Positions 18,431 to 27,863 of a DNA stretch of 64,000 nucleotides are shown here, piece after piece. A program made the position numbers and the translations under genes. The number at the start of each line of letters is the position of its first letter. Position 1 is the first letter of the stretch. Source of the DNA: Oleiphilaceae bacterium (GTDB lineage: Bacteria; Pseudomonadota; Gammaproteobacteria; Pseudomonadales; Oleiphilaceae). Location of the stretch: contig JAKVBL010000010.1 in assembly GCA_022447365.1 (NCBI GenBank), forward strand, positions 1 through 64,000. The letters run 5' to 3'. The notes beneath the pieces are model-generated. The model worked only from the letters and a program-made list of their open reading frames with translations, was not told the DNA's origin and ran no database searches.

Positions 18431-19819
18431 ATGAATTATTTATCATTGATTGGCGGATGTGTCATTGCATCTGTTTTTGTTTCGGCTTGTAGCTCAAGCT
18501 CAAGCTCAAGCTCAAGCTCTTCTTCTGGAGTTGACTTTGTTGAGAACTCAGCTCCAACACCTAATGACCTTGCCGATGTAACGAAGTCTGTCGATAGCGC
18601 TCTTCCATCGTATGGTAGCAATCAAACGGTGGCTCGAGGTTTTGAAAAGTTGCGTCATGGTATCGAAGGCATATTATTTCCCTCTCAATCGTTCGCGATT
18701 GCGGCGCCGGTGAATGCAACAGAAAACATCAGTGCCTTGTGGGCAAGTATAAACAATACTGACAAAATTCAGCCACCTGGTGGAGTAGTTCAAACCGATG
18801 AAGCCTATCCTAATATCACAGGTATCTTCAGGGCAGGTGAAGATGTTGAAAATGTGAATCTTCAAGATTTCATTGGATATCATCTTGAGTCGGGTTATGC
18901 GCGCAGCAATGACGATGGCATTTTTAAACCGACACTCTTTGGTCAGTTGGACGGGATGTTTAATGTGCTGGGTGTTTTAGCGGGAGGAATTCCAGGAGCA
19001 ATGGCAGCGGGCACATATGATTTTTGTGTGACGGAAGACGATACAATGACGCTAGACAATGTCGCGTGCCCCGACCCTATCGACGATACGGTTTTTTCAG
19101 TGTCTGTGGAAGTGGTTGATATCAGTACCGAGCAGTCTCTGTTTGATCGAGCGGTGCAAGTGTCAGCCGGGGGCGAACCGTTTGTTTGGTATTGGATTCG
19201 CAATAGCGTTACGGCACTAAATGTTTTGCAGTTAGAGCCTGTTAATCAAGACAGAAATGCTGTTGGCATTAATACGCTGCTTCAAAATAAAGAAACGGGT
19301 GAGATGCGCTTTGAATATCTGAATGTTTCAGATGATTCTGAAAATGATGCGCAATCTAAGTTGATGCGTTTGTTGATTGAGGGGGGCGATGATGCAGATG
19401 TGTATTTTGCAGCTTTTGAAGGTAACTCCGGTGGTCCGGACACTTACCATAACGCTTTTATCGTTGCGGCGGAATCGGCCGTTCTAGCTGATGCCGCGGC
19501 GTTTGCTGAGGTGTCGATGAACATTGAAGATCAGCGTGACAGCACTTCTGCTTCAATCACTGGTACCATTTGTGTAGATCTCGCAGACGGTAGTGTGACT
19601 AGCTCATCGAGTTGTGCTGTCGCTACGCCGGATCTGACGGTAAACAGTGGTGCCGATTTTATTGAGTTCGTTCAAGAAGCGATTGATGTCACGGACTTGA
19701 ATGACATTCAAACAGCCTATAACGTAAACGCATGGACAGATGCAGCAGATGCCCTCGCGGGGCCATCTGGCTTATTTACGAATGCAGGCGATTTTGATAG
19801 TTCAATCCTTTCTCCATAA
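18431..19819 (+). CDS. Poly-serine lipoprotein of unknown function
   Basis: Signal peptide with lipobox VSACS, followed at once by a run of 12 serines, then about 425 residues of soluble, acidic, Cys-poor protein. The Ser run is partly coded by a hexanucleotide repeat (18491-18519), so its length may vary in frame. Internal sequence such as GGIPGAMAAGTYDFCVTEDD and FVWYWIRNSVTALNVLQLEP does not match a family I know. Ser-rich linkers after the lipobox are common in lipoproteins of marine gammaproteobacteria, where they act as flexible tethers. It is followed closely by a beta-barrel gene and may act with it on the outer membrane; that is inference. Confidence 0.82.
   Translation: MNYLSLIGGCVIASVFVSACSSSSSSSSSSSSGVDFVENSAPTPNDLADVTKSVDSALPSYGSNQTVARGFEKLRHGIEGILFPSQSFAIAAPVNATENISALWASINNTDKIQPPGGVVQTDEAYPNITGIFRAGEDVENVNLQDFIGYHLESGYARSNDDGIFKPTLFGQLDGMFNVLGVLAGGIPGAMAAGTYDFCVTEDDTMTLDNVACPDPIDDTVFSVSVEVVDISTEQSLFDRAVQVSAGGEPFVWYWIRNSVTALNVLQLEPVNQDRNAVGINTLLQNKETGEMRFEYLNVSDDSENDAQSKLMRLLIEGGDDADVYFAAFEGNSGGPDTYHNAFIVAAESAVLADAAAFAEVSMNIEDQRDSTSASITGTICVDLADGSVTSSSSCAVATPDLTVNSGADFIEFVQEAIDVTDLNDIQTAYNVNAWTDAADALAGPSGLFTNAGDFDSSILSP
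18491..18519 (+). repeat. Hexanucleotide microsatellite in a lipoprotein gene
   Basis: AGCTCA is repeated four full times plus AGCTC, coding for Ser-Ser pairs. Slippage by whole units would lengthen or shorten the poly-Ser tether without a frameshift. Confidence 0.9.
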
Positions 19820-20666
19820 AACAGATTGGGGTCAGAGCACTCATACTCTCACCCCATTTTTATCGTTTTTATTTGTTCTTATTTTCTCTCCTCAGTTGCG
19901 TGCACAAGAAGTATTCGAACCGCACTTCGCGTTTTCGAATTACTACGGCTCTGGTATTTATCAAACCGCTGACAACGATGTCACTATTCTGAACTTGATG
20001 CCGCGGTTTGAGGATGACAGGACGATCTTACCGTCACTAGGTGATTTTCGATGGCGAGTTCCTGTTTCATTGGGCTTATCTAACTTCGATTATGAGCGAG
20101 TTGGTAATACTGATCTCGAGCAAGACGCTTCCACTATGTCGATTGGGCTAGGGATTGAAAAAGACTATTGGGACTCAGAAGCGCTCAAGTTTGTGCCGTT
20201 TGCCGATGTTGGGTATGCTCGGGATTTACGCTCGCATAATGGCGCCACGACTTACGCAATAGGCTCGTCTATTTTTCGGTATACGGATATTTGGGGAGAG
20301 CAACAAATACTGTTTGCGAAGGTGCAGCATGCTGGCTTCTCATCCAGAGATGCGGCTTCTGAAAACTTTAGTTCGTTCCAGATTGGCGCTGATCTCAAGT
20401 TTCCTGAGCGACTCATGCTTGGGCCTTTGAGCAGTTTCTTCTCATTCTATGTGACGAGTTATTATTTTGCTGTCGGCTTTGATCTTCAGGAAAACGAAGC
20501 TCTTGTTCTTCAAGATGAATATGTACACGAGCTTGGTTTTACTTGGGGCTTAGATAAAGCCATTGAAACCTCAGTGGGTGATATCGAGCGCATTGGCTTT
20601 GGCTATCGTTTTGCTGATGCAGAGGATGGTGTTTTTCACTTAGCGTTTAATTTTCCATTAGATTAG
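19782..20666 (+). CDS. Outer-membrane beta-barrel protein (possible solitary autotransporter barrel); start unclear
   Basis: The body contains a signal-like stretch TPFLSFLFVLIFSPQLRAQ followed by alternating aromatic beta-strands (SNYYGSGIYQT, FRWRVPVSLGLSNFDYERVG, SFFSFYVTSYYFAVGFDLQ) and ends in a barrel-type C-terminus, HLAFNFPLD. It resembles solitary autotransporter beta-barrels, but I am not certain of the family. No ATG, GTG or TTG immediately precedes the signal. The first usable start (19782) lies inside the 3' end of the upstream lipoprotein gene and gives a long 23-residue n-region. A GGGGTCAGAG palindrome (19826-19856) sits exactly where a normal start would be, so the initiation region may have been altered. 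Confidence 0.75.
   Translation: MQAILIVQSFLHKTDWGQSTHTLTPFLSFLFVLIFSPQLRAQEVFEPHFAFSNYYGSGIYQTADNDVTILNLMPRFEDDRTILPSLGDFRWRVPVSLGLSNFDYERVGNTDLEQDASTMSIGLGIEKDYWDSEALKFVPFADVGYARDLRSHNGATTYAIGSSIFRYTDIWGEQQILFAKVQHAGFSSRDAASENFSSFQIGADLKFPERLMLGPLSSFFSFYVTSYYFAVGFDLQENEALVLQDEYVHELGFTWGLDKAIETSVGDIERIGFGYRFADAEDGVFHLAFNFPLD
19826..19856. repeat. Palindromic GGGGTCAGAGT-type element, second copy
   Basis: TTGGGGTCAGAG and CTCTCACCCCA around a short loop form an imperfect inverted repeat, followed by TTTTTA. It may also act as a terminator for the preceding lipoprotein gene. Related to the copies at 7724-7752 and 56448-56479. Confidence 0.7.
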
Positions 20667-20794
20667 GGAAGAGAGTCGGCGGCGGCCGATAGGCGCTTTA
20701 AGGTTTTGATTTGAGGTTTATTTGTTCTTTCTGTCATAGCGATGAATTAATTTAATCGGTTGTTGGATTAATGCTCAATTTCATTTAAATGTTT

Positions 20795-21290
20795 TTGTCA
20801 GCGGCGGCTGACAGCGCCTTAAGAGCTTTGATTGTTCCGCTTTCAGGTTTCGACCTAAAGGTCGAGTTAAGGCACTTGTGCTGACAAGTCCCTTAACAAT
20901 CCCAATCAGCCCCGCTGACATGCCCTCCGGTCTTATTCGTTGCTCAAAAATAAACAGCGTCTGCGGGACTCGCCTTCGGCTCAAACAGTCCTCGACGAAT
21001 TCCTGTTTATTTTATCCGCGACTCATCATGTCAGAAGAGGTGTTGGTGCAAGACACAACCCTTGTTTGTTTTCCAGATTTATCGAAGCGGAATCTGCCTT
21101 CTCGTAGGATGAGTGACGCCAGTTACAAATGGATAAAGCGAGGACTGTTTGAGAGAGCGTAGCGAACGAGTCCTGCAGCGCCATTTTTAACCAGTCACGA
21201 ATGCACCCGCAGGGCCGAAGAGCAGGTACGCATTTCTTTGGTTCTTTCTTGTGCGAGCAAGAAAGAACATAAACGTATTAGAAGTAATGA
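20795..21290. repeat. Dispersed intergenic repeat, copy C (in gene-free 20667-21456)
   Basis: Same orientation as copy A and closely similar from the GTCAG/CTGAC hairpin through CGACCTAAAGGTCG. Module 1 (arms AAAATAAACAG/CTGTTTATTTT, about 20947-21015) is almost identical to copy A. Module 2 (ACAAATGG/CCATTTTT, about 21124-21188) has a quite different core, and the terminal hairpin is at 21241-21268. An extra GTCGG/CCGAT hairpin near 20675 lies further left in diverged sequence. The remaining 21291-21456 is AT-rich with another CGACCTTTAGGTC piece and presumably the cti promoter. Confidence 0.88.
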
Positions 21291-21456
21291 ATTTAAGATT
21301 AACGAGAGTTTGAAAATAAACAGCTCAACTTAAAAGCTACTTCAAGCGACCTTTAGGTCAAAACAAAAACCTCATCTTGAAGCATTCCCCAGCTGTTCTA
21401 AACTGCTACTTAGCCAAACTAAATAGAATCCAAACCAAACTAGCTAGCCGACTATT

Positions 21457-23853
21457 ATGAAATCAAAGCACCTTCTTAGTTACTTCTTCATAAGCCTCTT
21501 CGTCATTGGTTGTGCCACGATTGCACAACATCAACTTGATCAACAATGGGGTGAACCCGAGGTACAAAATCGTGAAGTCGCTGAATATCAGCAAGGTGTC
21601 CCAGAATATCATCGCGATATTCAGCCCATCTTTGATAAGCGTTGTGTCAGTTGTCATGCTTGTTATGACGGTCCATGTCAGTTGAAGTTGTCGTCATATG
21701 ACGGGCTTGATCGTGGCGCGAGTAAAGAGTTGGTATATGACGGGGCTCGTATCGTAGCGGCTGAGCCTTCCCGTCTTGGTGTCGATGCAAAAACAACCGA
21801 AGAGTGGCGTGCGCGGGATTATTTTCCTGTATTGAATGAGCGTGCGCAAAATCCTGTCGCTAATGTGCAGGGCAGTTTGCTTTTAAAAATGTTGGAGCAA
21901 AAGCGTCAGCATCCGCTTCCGCAAACGGCGCAACTTGACCCAGATGTATTCGATTTCTCAACAGATCGTGCGCAAGAGTGTCCAACAATTGAAGAATACG
22001 AAGGCTATGCCAACACCCATCCGGAGTGGGGAATGCCTCTCGGACTTCCTGCCATTAGCGATAAAGACTTTAATACGATTCAACGTTGGGTAGAAGCGGG
22101 CTCACCAGTTCTGCCACAGTCGCCGCTAGGGCAGCTTTACTTAGATCAAGTCTCGAAATGGGAGGCCTTCTTTAATGGCCCGAGCAATAAAGAAAAGTTG
22201 TTCTCTCGTTATGCCTACGAACACCTGTTTTTGGCGAATATTTGGTTTGAAGATTTAGGTAATGGCCAATATTTCAATTTGGTTCGTTCGCGCACGCCTA
22301 GCGGTCAGGCGATTGATGAAATTGCCTCACGTCGACCATTTGATGATCCTAATACAACAAACTTCTATTACCGATTAAAGCCCGTACGCAGAACGATCGT
22401 CGATAAAACGCACATGCCTTATAAGTTCAATGATGCGCGCATGAAGGTTTGGCGTGAGTGGTTTTTGAATGCCGACTATAAAGTGACTAAATTGCCTGGC
22501 TATGATGCTAAGAGTGCATCGAATCCATTTATTACGTTTAAAGAGCTCCCGGCTTCAGCGCGGTATAAATTCATGTTACAAGAAGCTGAATTCACGATAA
22601 TGGGTTACATCAAGGGGCCCGTATGTCGTGGGCAAGTGGCCTTGAATGTGATCGAAGATCGTTTCTGGGTATTTTTTGTCGACCCTGACATTCCTACTAT
22701 GCTGTATCAGCCAGCACGTGCTGAAAGTTATGCGGGCAACCTTCGCTTACCTTCTGAAGATCGAAGTACAGCCTCACCATTTAAAATATGGACCAAATAC
22801 GCTGCGCTTCAAGAGAAGCATTTGACTGATAAACTCAACTACATCAACAGTTTTTCTGAGGATGATGCTGAGCTGTCACTCGATATGCTCTGGAGTGGCC
22901 AAAGCCTTACTAGCAATATCGATGGGAATGAAGCGCATAACCCGAATGCAGCACTCACAATATTTCGTCATTTTGATAATGCGACAGTCGTAAATGGCTT
23001 GCATGGCGATAAGCCAAAAACAGCTTGGGTAATTTCGTATAGTTTGTTAGAGCGCATTCACTATCTTCTTGTGGCGGGCTTTGACGTATATGGCAACGTG
23101 GGGCACCAGTTGAATACGCGTTTGTATATGGACTTTTTACGCATGGAAGGTGAAAGCAATTTTTTAATGCTCTTGCCGGATGATGTCGCGGAAAAAGAGT
23201 TTTTAAGTTGGTATCAAAGCGCGGAAGAAAAGGTAGAAGATTATCTAAACGTTCTACACAAAATGAAGTTACCGCGCAATGCTATTGAATATGGCTCGGA
23301 TTATCCGAAGAACGAGTTACTCGACAGAATCTATGATTATACGCGCGCTGAAAACCGTCGCGTATCGGTACTGCCAAAAGTCTATTTGGACCAGTTTCCA
23401 GAATTGAATGATCCTCTGCAGCGATTAGAGAAGGTTAACGGTATAGCCGCATCGTTGCTGCCGGAGTTAGTGATGGTGCGCGTGAAAGCACCAGACGGAC
23501 AAATGCAGTTATTCTCAATCGCGAGTAATCGTTTTCATGAGAATGTTTCTTCATTGTTTATGGAAGACGAATTTCTTGTTCCTGAACGAGACACCTTAAC
23601 GCTTTATCCTGGTGTACTAGGTAGCTATCCAAAGGTGTTTTTTGATGTGCATACGGTCTTGTTTGACCATTTCGTCGAACGCATCGGTCAAATGAAAACC
23701 GAAGAAGATTATGTTGCCTTGTTGGATGACTTTGCAGTGCGCAGAACGGATCCAAAGTTTTGGGACTTCTCCGATTGGCTGCATGTTTGGTATATGTTTA
23801 ACCAGTCGGAAAAATCTGGAATTGTTGATCTAAATCGATATGAAAATCGATAA
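21457..23853 (+). CDS. cti: Fatty-acid cis/trans isomerase
   Basis: This periplasmic c-type haem protein converts cis-unsaturated acyl chains of membrane phospholipids to trans, which rigidifies the membrane under solvent or heat stress. The N-terminal hydrophobic signal ends in a lipobox-like VIGCA. The haem motif CVSCH is at residues 63-67, with CYDGPCQLKLSSYDGL right after it, the typical Cti arrangement. Later conserved stretches include NEAHNPNAALTIFRHFDNATV, IHYLLVAGFDVYGNVGHQLNTRLYMDFLRMEGE and WSDWLH-like FSDWLHVWY. Full length (798 aa). A hairpin at 23871-23898 follows. It is a single gene. Confidence 0.95.
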   Translation: MKSKHLLSYFFISLFVIGCATIAQHQLDQQWGEPEVQNREVAEYQQGVPEYHRDIQPIFDKRCVSCHACYDGPCQLKLSSYDGLDRGASKELVYDGARIVAAEPSRLGVDAKTTEEWRARDYFPVLNERAQNPVANVQGSLLLKMLEQKRQHPLPQTAQLDPDVFDFSTDRAQECPTIEEYEGYANTHPEWGMPLGLPAISDKDFNTIQRWVEAGSPVLPQSPLGQLYLDQVSKWEAFFNGPSNKEKLFSRYAYEHLFLANIWFEDLGNGQYFNLVRSRTPSGQAIDEIASRRPFDDPNTTNFYYRLKPVRRTIVDKTHMPYKFNDARMKVWREWFLNADYKVTKLPGYDAKSASNPFITFKELPASARYKFMLQEAEFTIMGYIKGPVCRGQVALNVIEDRFWVFFVDPDIPTMLYQPARAESYAGNLRLPSEDRSTASPFKIWTKYAALQEKHLTDKLNYINSFSEDDAELSLDMLWSGQSLTSNIDGNEAHNPNAALTIFRHFDNATVVNGLHGDKPKTAWVISYSLLERIHYLLVAGFDVYGNVGHQLNTRLYMDFLRMEGESNFLMLLPDDVAEKEFLSWYQSAEEKVEDYLNVLHKMKLPRNAIEYGSDYPKNELLDRIYDYTRAENRRVSVLPKVYLDQFPELNDPLQRLEKVNGIAASLLPELVMVRVKAPDGQMQLFSIASNRFHENVSSLFMEDEFLVPERDTLTLYPGVLGSYPKVFFDVHTVLFDHFVERIGQMKTEEDYVALLDDFAVRRTDPKFWDFSDWLHVWYMFNQSEKSGIVDLNRYENR

Positions 23854-23870
23854 ACGCTAAATAAATCAAT

Positions 23871-23898
23871 AAGCTGCTTGACCGTGCGCGAGCAGCTT
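23871..23898 (+). terminator. Hairpin after cti, possible terminator
   Basis: Arms AAGCTGCT/AGCAGCTT (8 bp, perfect) with a 12-nt loop, 17 bp after the cti stop. There is no clean T-run behind it, so termination is not certain. Confidence 0.45.
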
Positions 23899-23955
23899 AA
23901 GTTATACTTCGTCCTACCAAATGCGATAACGCGTGATCACTTCAAGGGATGAAGG

Positions 23956-24990
23956 ATGTCGATTAACAATAAAATGAAAGCGGTTGGCTTAACGAAATAC
24001 CTACCTGTCAGCGACGATAATGCACTCAAGGATTTTGAGCTCGCGATTCCAAAACCATGGGCGCACGACTTGCTCGTGCAAGTTGATGCGGTCAGCGTCA
24101 ATCCAGTCGATACAAAAGTAAGATCCCCAAAAGATACAGTTGAAAAAGAACCCAAAGTGCTCGGTTATGATGCGGTTGGTATTGTAAAAGCCGTGGGGGA
24201 TGCAACGCGTTTTTATAAGCCCGGTGATCGTGTGTATTACGCAGGCGATATCACGCGGCAAGGTTCGAATAGCGAATATCAGCTCGTTGATGAGCGTATT
24301 GTTGGGCCCGCACCGAGCAAGTTATCAAACTCAGAAGCTGCTGCTATGCCGCTTATTTCGCTAACTGCATGGGAAGCTTTATTTGAGCGCTTGGGAATTA
24401 GCCTTGCAAAAGACAATAGCGAAAAAACATTATTGATTATCGGCGGCTCTGGCTCAGTGGGCGCAATTGCTACACAAATGGCCGCGCGTTTAGCAGGTTT
24501 GAAAGTAGTGGTAACAGCGAGTAAACGTGGCGCAATTGAGTGGTGTGTGAGCCAAGGTGCGGCGCATGTTGTGAATCACCATGACGATATTCAGCAGCAG
24601 ATCTCGACACTTGGCTACAAGGGCGCTGATTACATATTGTGTTGCAGTCATACTGATCAACACTTCGATGCGATGTGTGACATCATCAAGCCGCAAGGCA
24701 AAATTTGCTGCATTGTAGATAATGTTAAGCCGCTACCTCTAAATAAGTTGAAGCCTAAATCGGCAAGTTTGGTATGGGAGTTTATGTTCACTCGAGCCAT
24801 GTTCAAAACACCTGATATGATCGAGCAGCGCCATATTCTTTCTGAGGTCTCTCGCCTTTTAGATGAAGGCATCTTGAAGAGTGTGTTGGCTGATACCTAT
24901 CGCCCTATTAATGCTAAGAATCTGCTTGCCGCGCATCAAGTGATAGAGAATGGAGAGTTGATGGGCAAGTTGGTCGTGGAGGGGTGGTAA
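23956..24990 (+). CDS. Zinc-binding alcohol dehydrogenase family / quinone oxidoreductase-like protein
   Basis: Medium-chain dehydrogenase/reductase fold. The N-terminal GroES-like domain contains VQVDAVSVNPVDTKVRSP and LGYDAVGIVKAVGD; the nucleotide-binding domain contains LLIIGGSGSVGAIATQMAA. This matches the adh family (zinc-binding in name) that often lacks the catalytic zinc ligands, and no obvious Cys-His zinc triad is seen. It probably reduces a quinone or enone with NAD(P)H; the substrate is unknown. The ATG at 23956 has AAGGATG upstream. An 'MKAVGL' start at 23974 is a possible alternative. Confidence 0.87.
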   Translation: MSINNKMKAVGLTKYLPVSDDNALKDFELAIPKPWAHDLLVQVDAVSVNPVDTKVRSPKDTVEKEPKVLGYDAVGIVKAVGDATRFYKPGDRVYYAGDITRQGSNSEYQLVDERIVGPAPSKLSNSEAAAMPLISLTAWEALFERLGISLAKDNSEKTLLIIGGSGSVGAIATQMAARLAGLKVVVTASKRGAIEWCVSQGAAHVVNHHDDIQQQISTLGYKGADYILCCSHTDQHFDAMCDIIKPQGKICCIVDNVKPLPLNKLKPKSASLVWEFMFTRAMFKTPDMIEQRHILSEVSRLLDEGILKSVLADTYRPINAKNLLAAHQVIENGELMGKLVVEGW

Positions 24991-25154
24991 ATCGCTTGTT
25001 GTGAAAAGTCCTCTGAGAAAAACGATTGAGTAAAAAAACGACATCATTAACGTAACGGTAACGATGAAAGTTCTAGCCGAAAAACATTCGTGTAGTACAC
25101 TGCATGCTGATTAGAAAACAGAACAACAACAGTAAAGACAAGAAACATCGCTTC

Positions 25155-27863
25155 ATGGAAAGAATTGCTCGATTTATCTCTTCTTTTTTAGCGCCTGCAT
25201 TATTTGTAAGTGTTATTACGCCAGCTTCCGCCATCGATGTGGATCCTCTTCTTATTGATCAATTTATGCGTATGGATCCTACGCAACAACAAGCTTTAGC
25301 TGCGCAGTATGGCGTCGATTTAAGCCAATTTGGCGGTGGCACGAGTGGTAGTGGTCTTCAAGAAGAACAAACTAAACAGCAAGTTTCTGTACTCACTCGA
25401 AGTGGGCAGTCTCAAGACCCAAGTGAACAAGCCTTGCCTCGAGGCGATGTGCCAGAAGAAGAATCCAGTGCACGATATCAAGCAGGCAAATTAGTACCTT
25501 TCGGTTATGAATTATTTGCAGGGGCTCCAAGTACATTTGAACCAGTGAATGATATTCCTGTTTCAAATGATTACGTACTTGGTCCGGGTGATACCTTAAA
25601 AGTAGAGCTTTATGGTAAGGAAAGTAAGAGCTATCAGCTCGGAATCGACGCGCAAGGAAAGGTTTATTTTCCAGAACTAGGCCCATTGAACGTGGCAGGC
25701 CTTAGTTTTGAAGAAGTTAAAAACAAGCTGCGTGACGAAGTCTCTAAGCGCATGATCGGTGTGAAAGCTTCAATCTCGATGGGGGAGCTAAAGTCGATTA
25801 GGGTATTTGTGCTTGGTGAGGCGTATGTGCCAGGCAGCTATGTGGTGAGTTCACTGTCGACCATTACTAATGCGCTTGTTTTGAGTGGCGGTATCAGTGA
25901 GAGCGGGTCTCTACGTAATATTCAGCTCAAACGAAAAGGTGAGTTAGTACAAACGCTAGATTTGTACGAGTTACTTTTGAAAGGTGATACCTCTAATGAT
26001 GCTGCATTACGTTCGGGTGATGTGGTGTTTATTCCTCCCGTTGGCAATACAGCGGGCGTAGATGGTGAAGTGCGCCGGCCTGCAATTTATGAATTCAAAG
26101 AAGGTGAGACATTAAGCGACTTGCTTGGTTTTGCTGGAGGCTTAAAACCTTCGGCCTATCCAAAGAAGAGTACGTTAGAGCGTATCAATGATGTTGATCA
26201 GCGAACCGTATTGAATGTATCGGCCAAAGCAGAAGACTTAAACGCGAATCCAGCGCAAGCGGGCGACATATTGCGCATTCCTTCAGTACTCGAAAAAGTC
26301 GAAGACACGATTGCTCTGCGCGGTCATGTATATCGCCCTGGTGTACAAAGCTTCAAAGACGGAATGCGCCTGACAGACGTGATTAGTTCCGTAGATCAAC
26401 TCAAGCCAGGTTCTGATTTACGTTATGGCTTAATTAAGCGTTATTTGCCGCCCCAACAAACCTTAAAAGTGCTGTCGTTCAGAATTGATCGCGCACTCGC
26501 TGACCCAAGCTCTGAGTACAATATTGAGCTTAAAAGCAAAGATGAGATTCTTGTGTTCGGATTGTATCCGCGCGATCAAAAGCTCTCTCCGGAATATGAA
26601 GAGATGGCTGCTCAGGCAGAAGAGTTTGCGAATTCAAGTGCTGCATTTTCAGACGCGCGTATAACGGGTTTGCCGCTCGATTATCAAACGTCATCTACCG
26701 ATAACGCTCAATCTCCTTTATTAGACCGAGATCGTGCGCATTCACGTACTCGTTTTACCGTTACTGAATTTGAAAAAGAAGCAGCTTACTGGGGGCGTAA
26801 GTGGGTAATTGATGAAATTCTGGAAGAACTTCGTGCACAGAGTGAGATCGGTAACCCGTCTCAAGAAGTACGTATTACTGGTTCTGTGCGTTACCCGGGG
26901 GATTTTCCGCTCGTAGAAGGTATGAACGTTGAAGATCTTATCTACGCAGCTGGTGGTTTAACTGAGAAAGCCTATAAGCTTAGCGCTGAGATCAATCGTA
27001 CTGATTTCGATGATCAGCAAAAACGAATTCAAGCGCGTTATGAAATTGACCTGAGTATGGCGTCAGGGCGCGAGTTTGAATTTAAATCGCGCGATGTGCT
27101 CCAAATTCGTGGGATTCCAGAATGGGTTGAAAACCATTTCGTAGAGTTAAAAGGCGAAGTGCGTTTTCCAGGCGTGTACCCGATTCATAAAGACGATGAA
27201 CTACGCGATGTTCTTAAGCGGGCGGGTGGTGTGACGGATTATGCTTATGTGCCTGGTGCAGTATTTACGCGTATCGAGTTAAAAGAACAGCAAGAGAAAC
27301 GCTTACAAGAAATGCAGCGCCGTTTGGCAGAAGACATCGCCAAAGCGCAGCTTGTTGAAAAAGATGCATCGCGTCGTAGTGGTGATATCGGTAAAGCACA
27401 AGAGCTACTTGCTCAATTGCAACAAACGCCAGCGCTAGGTCGTTTGGTGATTGATCTTCGTAAAGTATTAGCCGAAGACCCAGATTACAGCATTCCGTTA
27501 CAAAACGGTGATGCACTGACCATTCCGTCACGCAAAAATAGCGTAACCATCATTGGTGAAGTGCAGCTACCTATCTCGCAGGTATTCGAGCCGAAGCTTG
27601 ATTACACCGATTACATCGAACGTAGCGGTGGCACAACAGACAAAGCAGATGAAGATCGTATTTACATTATTAAAGCCAATGGCGGTGTACAACTTCCTGA
27701 TAGCGGTCATTGGTTTGCAAGCAATGATGCGCAAATGGAGCCGGGTGATACTGTTGTCGTGCCATTAGATGCAGACAAGCTCGACCAGCTAGTGCTCTGG
27801 CGTGACGTGAGCCAGATTTTCTATCAGATCGCACTCGGCGCCGCCGCAGTGGGTAGTTTGTAA
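25155..27863 (+). CDS. Large SLBB-domain polysaccharide export protein (Wza-like)
   Basis: Secreted or outer-membrane export protein at the head of the polysaccharide locus. After a signal peptide (MERIARFISSFLAPALF...PASA) and a Gln-rich segment, a Poly_export domain (DYVLGPGDTLKVELYG) is followed by six SLBB-like units. They start near VFVLGEAYVPGSYVV, VDGEVRRPAIYEF, LRGHVYRPGVQSF, ITGSVRYPGDFPL, LKGEVRFPGVYPI and IIGEVQLPISQVF. A Lys/Gln/Glu helical insert (KEQQEKRLQEMQRRLAED) sits between units five and six. At about 900 aa it is more than twice the size of E. coli Wza and lacks a lipobox Cys. The ATG at 25155 gives a proper signal peptide; the frame opens at 25104. Confidence 0.88.
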   Translation: MERIARFISSFLAPALFVSVITPASAIDVDPLLIDQFMRMDPTQQQALAAQYGVDLSQFGGGTSGSGLQEEQTKQQVSVLTRSGQSQDPSEQALPRGDVPEEESSARYQAGKLVPFGYELFAGAPSTFEPVNDIPVSNDYVLGPGDTLKVELYGKESKSYQLGIDAQGKVYFPELGPLNVAGLSFEEVKNKLRDEVSKRMIGVKASISMGELKSIRVFVLGEAYVPGSYVVSSLSTITNALVLSGGISESGSLRNIQLKRKGELVQTLDLYELLLKGDTSNDAALRSGDVVFIPPVGNTAGVDGEVRRPAIYEFKEGETLSDLLGFAGGLKPSAYPKKSTLERINDVDQRTVLNVSAKAEDLNANPAQAGDILRIPSVLEKVEDTIALRGHVYRPGVQSFKDGMRLTDVISSVDQLKPGSDLRYGLIKRYLPPQQTLKVLSFRIDRALADPSSEYNIELKSKDEILVFGLYPRDQKLSPEYEEMAAQAEEFANSSAAFSDARITGLPLDYQTSSTDNAQSPLLDRDRAHSRTRFTVTEFEKEAAYWGRKWVIDEILEELRAQSEIGNPSQEVRITGSVRYPGDFPLVEGMNVEDLIYAAGGLTEKAYKLSAEINRTDFDDQQKRIQARYEIDLSMASGREFEFKSRDVLQIRGIPEWVENHFVELKGEVRFPGVYPIHKDDELRDVLKRAGGVTDYAYVPGAVFTRIELKEQQEKRLQEMQRRLAEDIAKAQLVEKDASRRSGDIGKAQELLAQLQQTPALGRLVIDLRKVLAEDPDYSIPLQNGDALTIPSRKNSVTIIGEVQLPISQVFEPKLDYTDYIERSGGTTDKADEDRIYIIKANGGVQLPDSGHWFASNDAQMEPGDTVVVPLDADKLDQLVLWRDVSQIFYQIALGAAAVGSL

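Noticed and set aside
18436..18621. Minus-strand ORF with an ELELEL stretch
   Set aside because: Antisense translation of the hexamer repeat in the lipoprotein gene; no start signal.
9493..21290. CRISPR array or integron attC array
   Set aside because: The repeats are long, few, spread over kilobases between genes and lack regular spacers. No GTTRRRY-type attC sites, integrase or cas genes are present.
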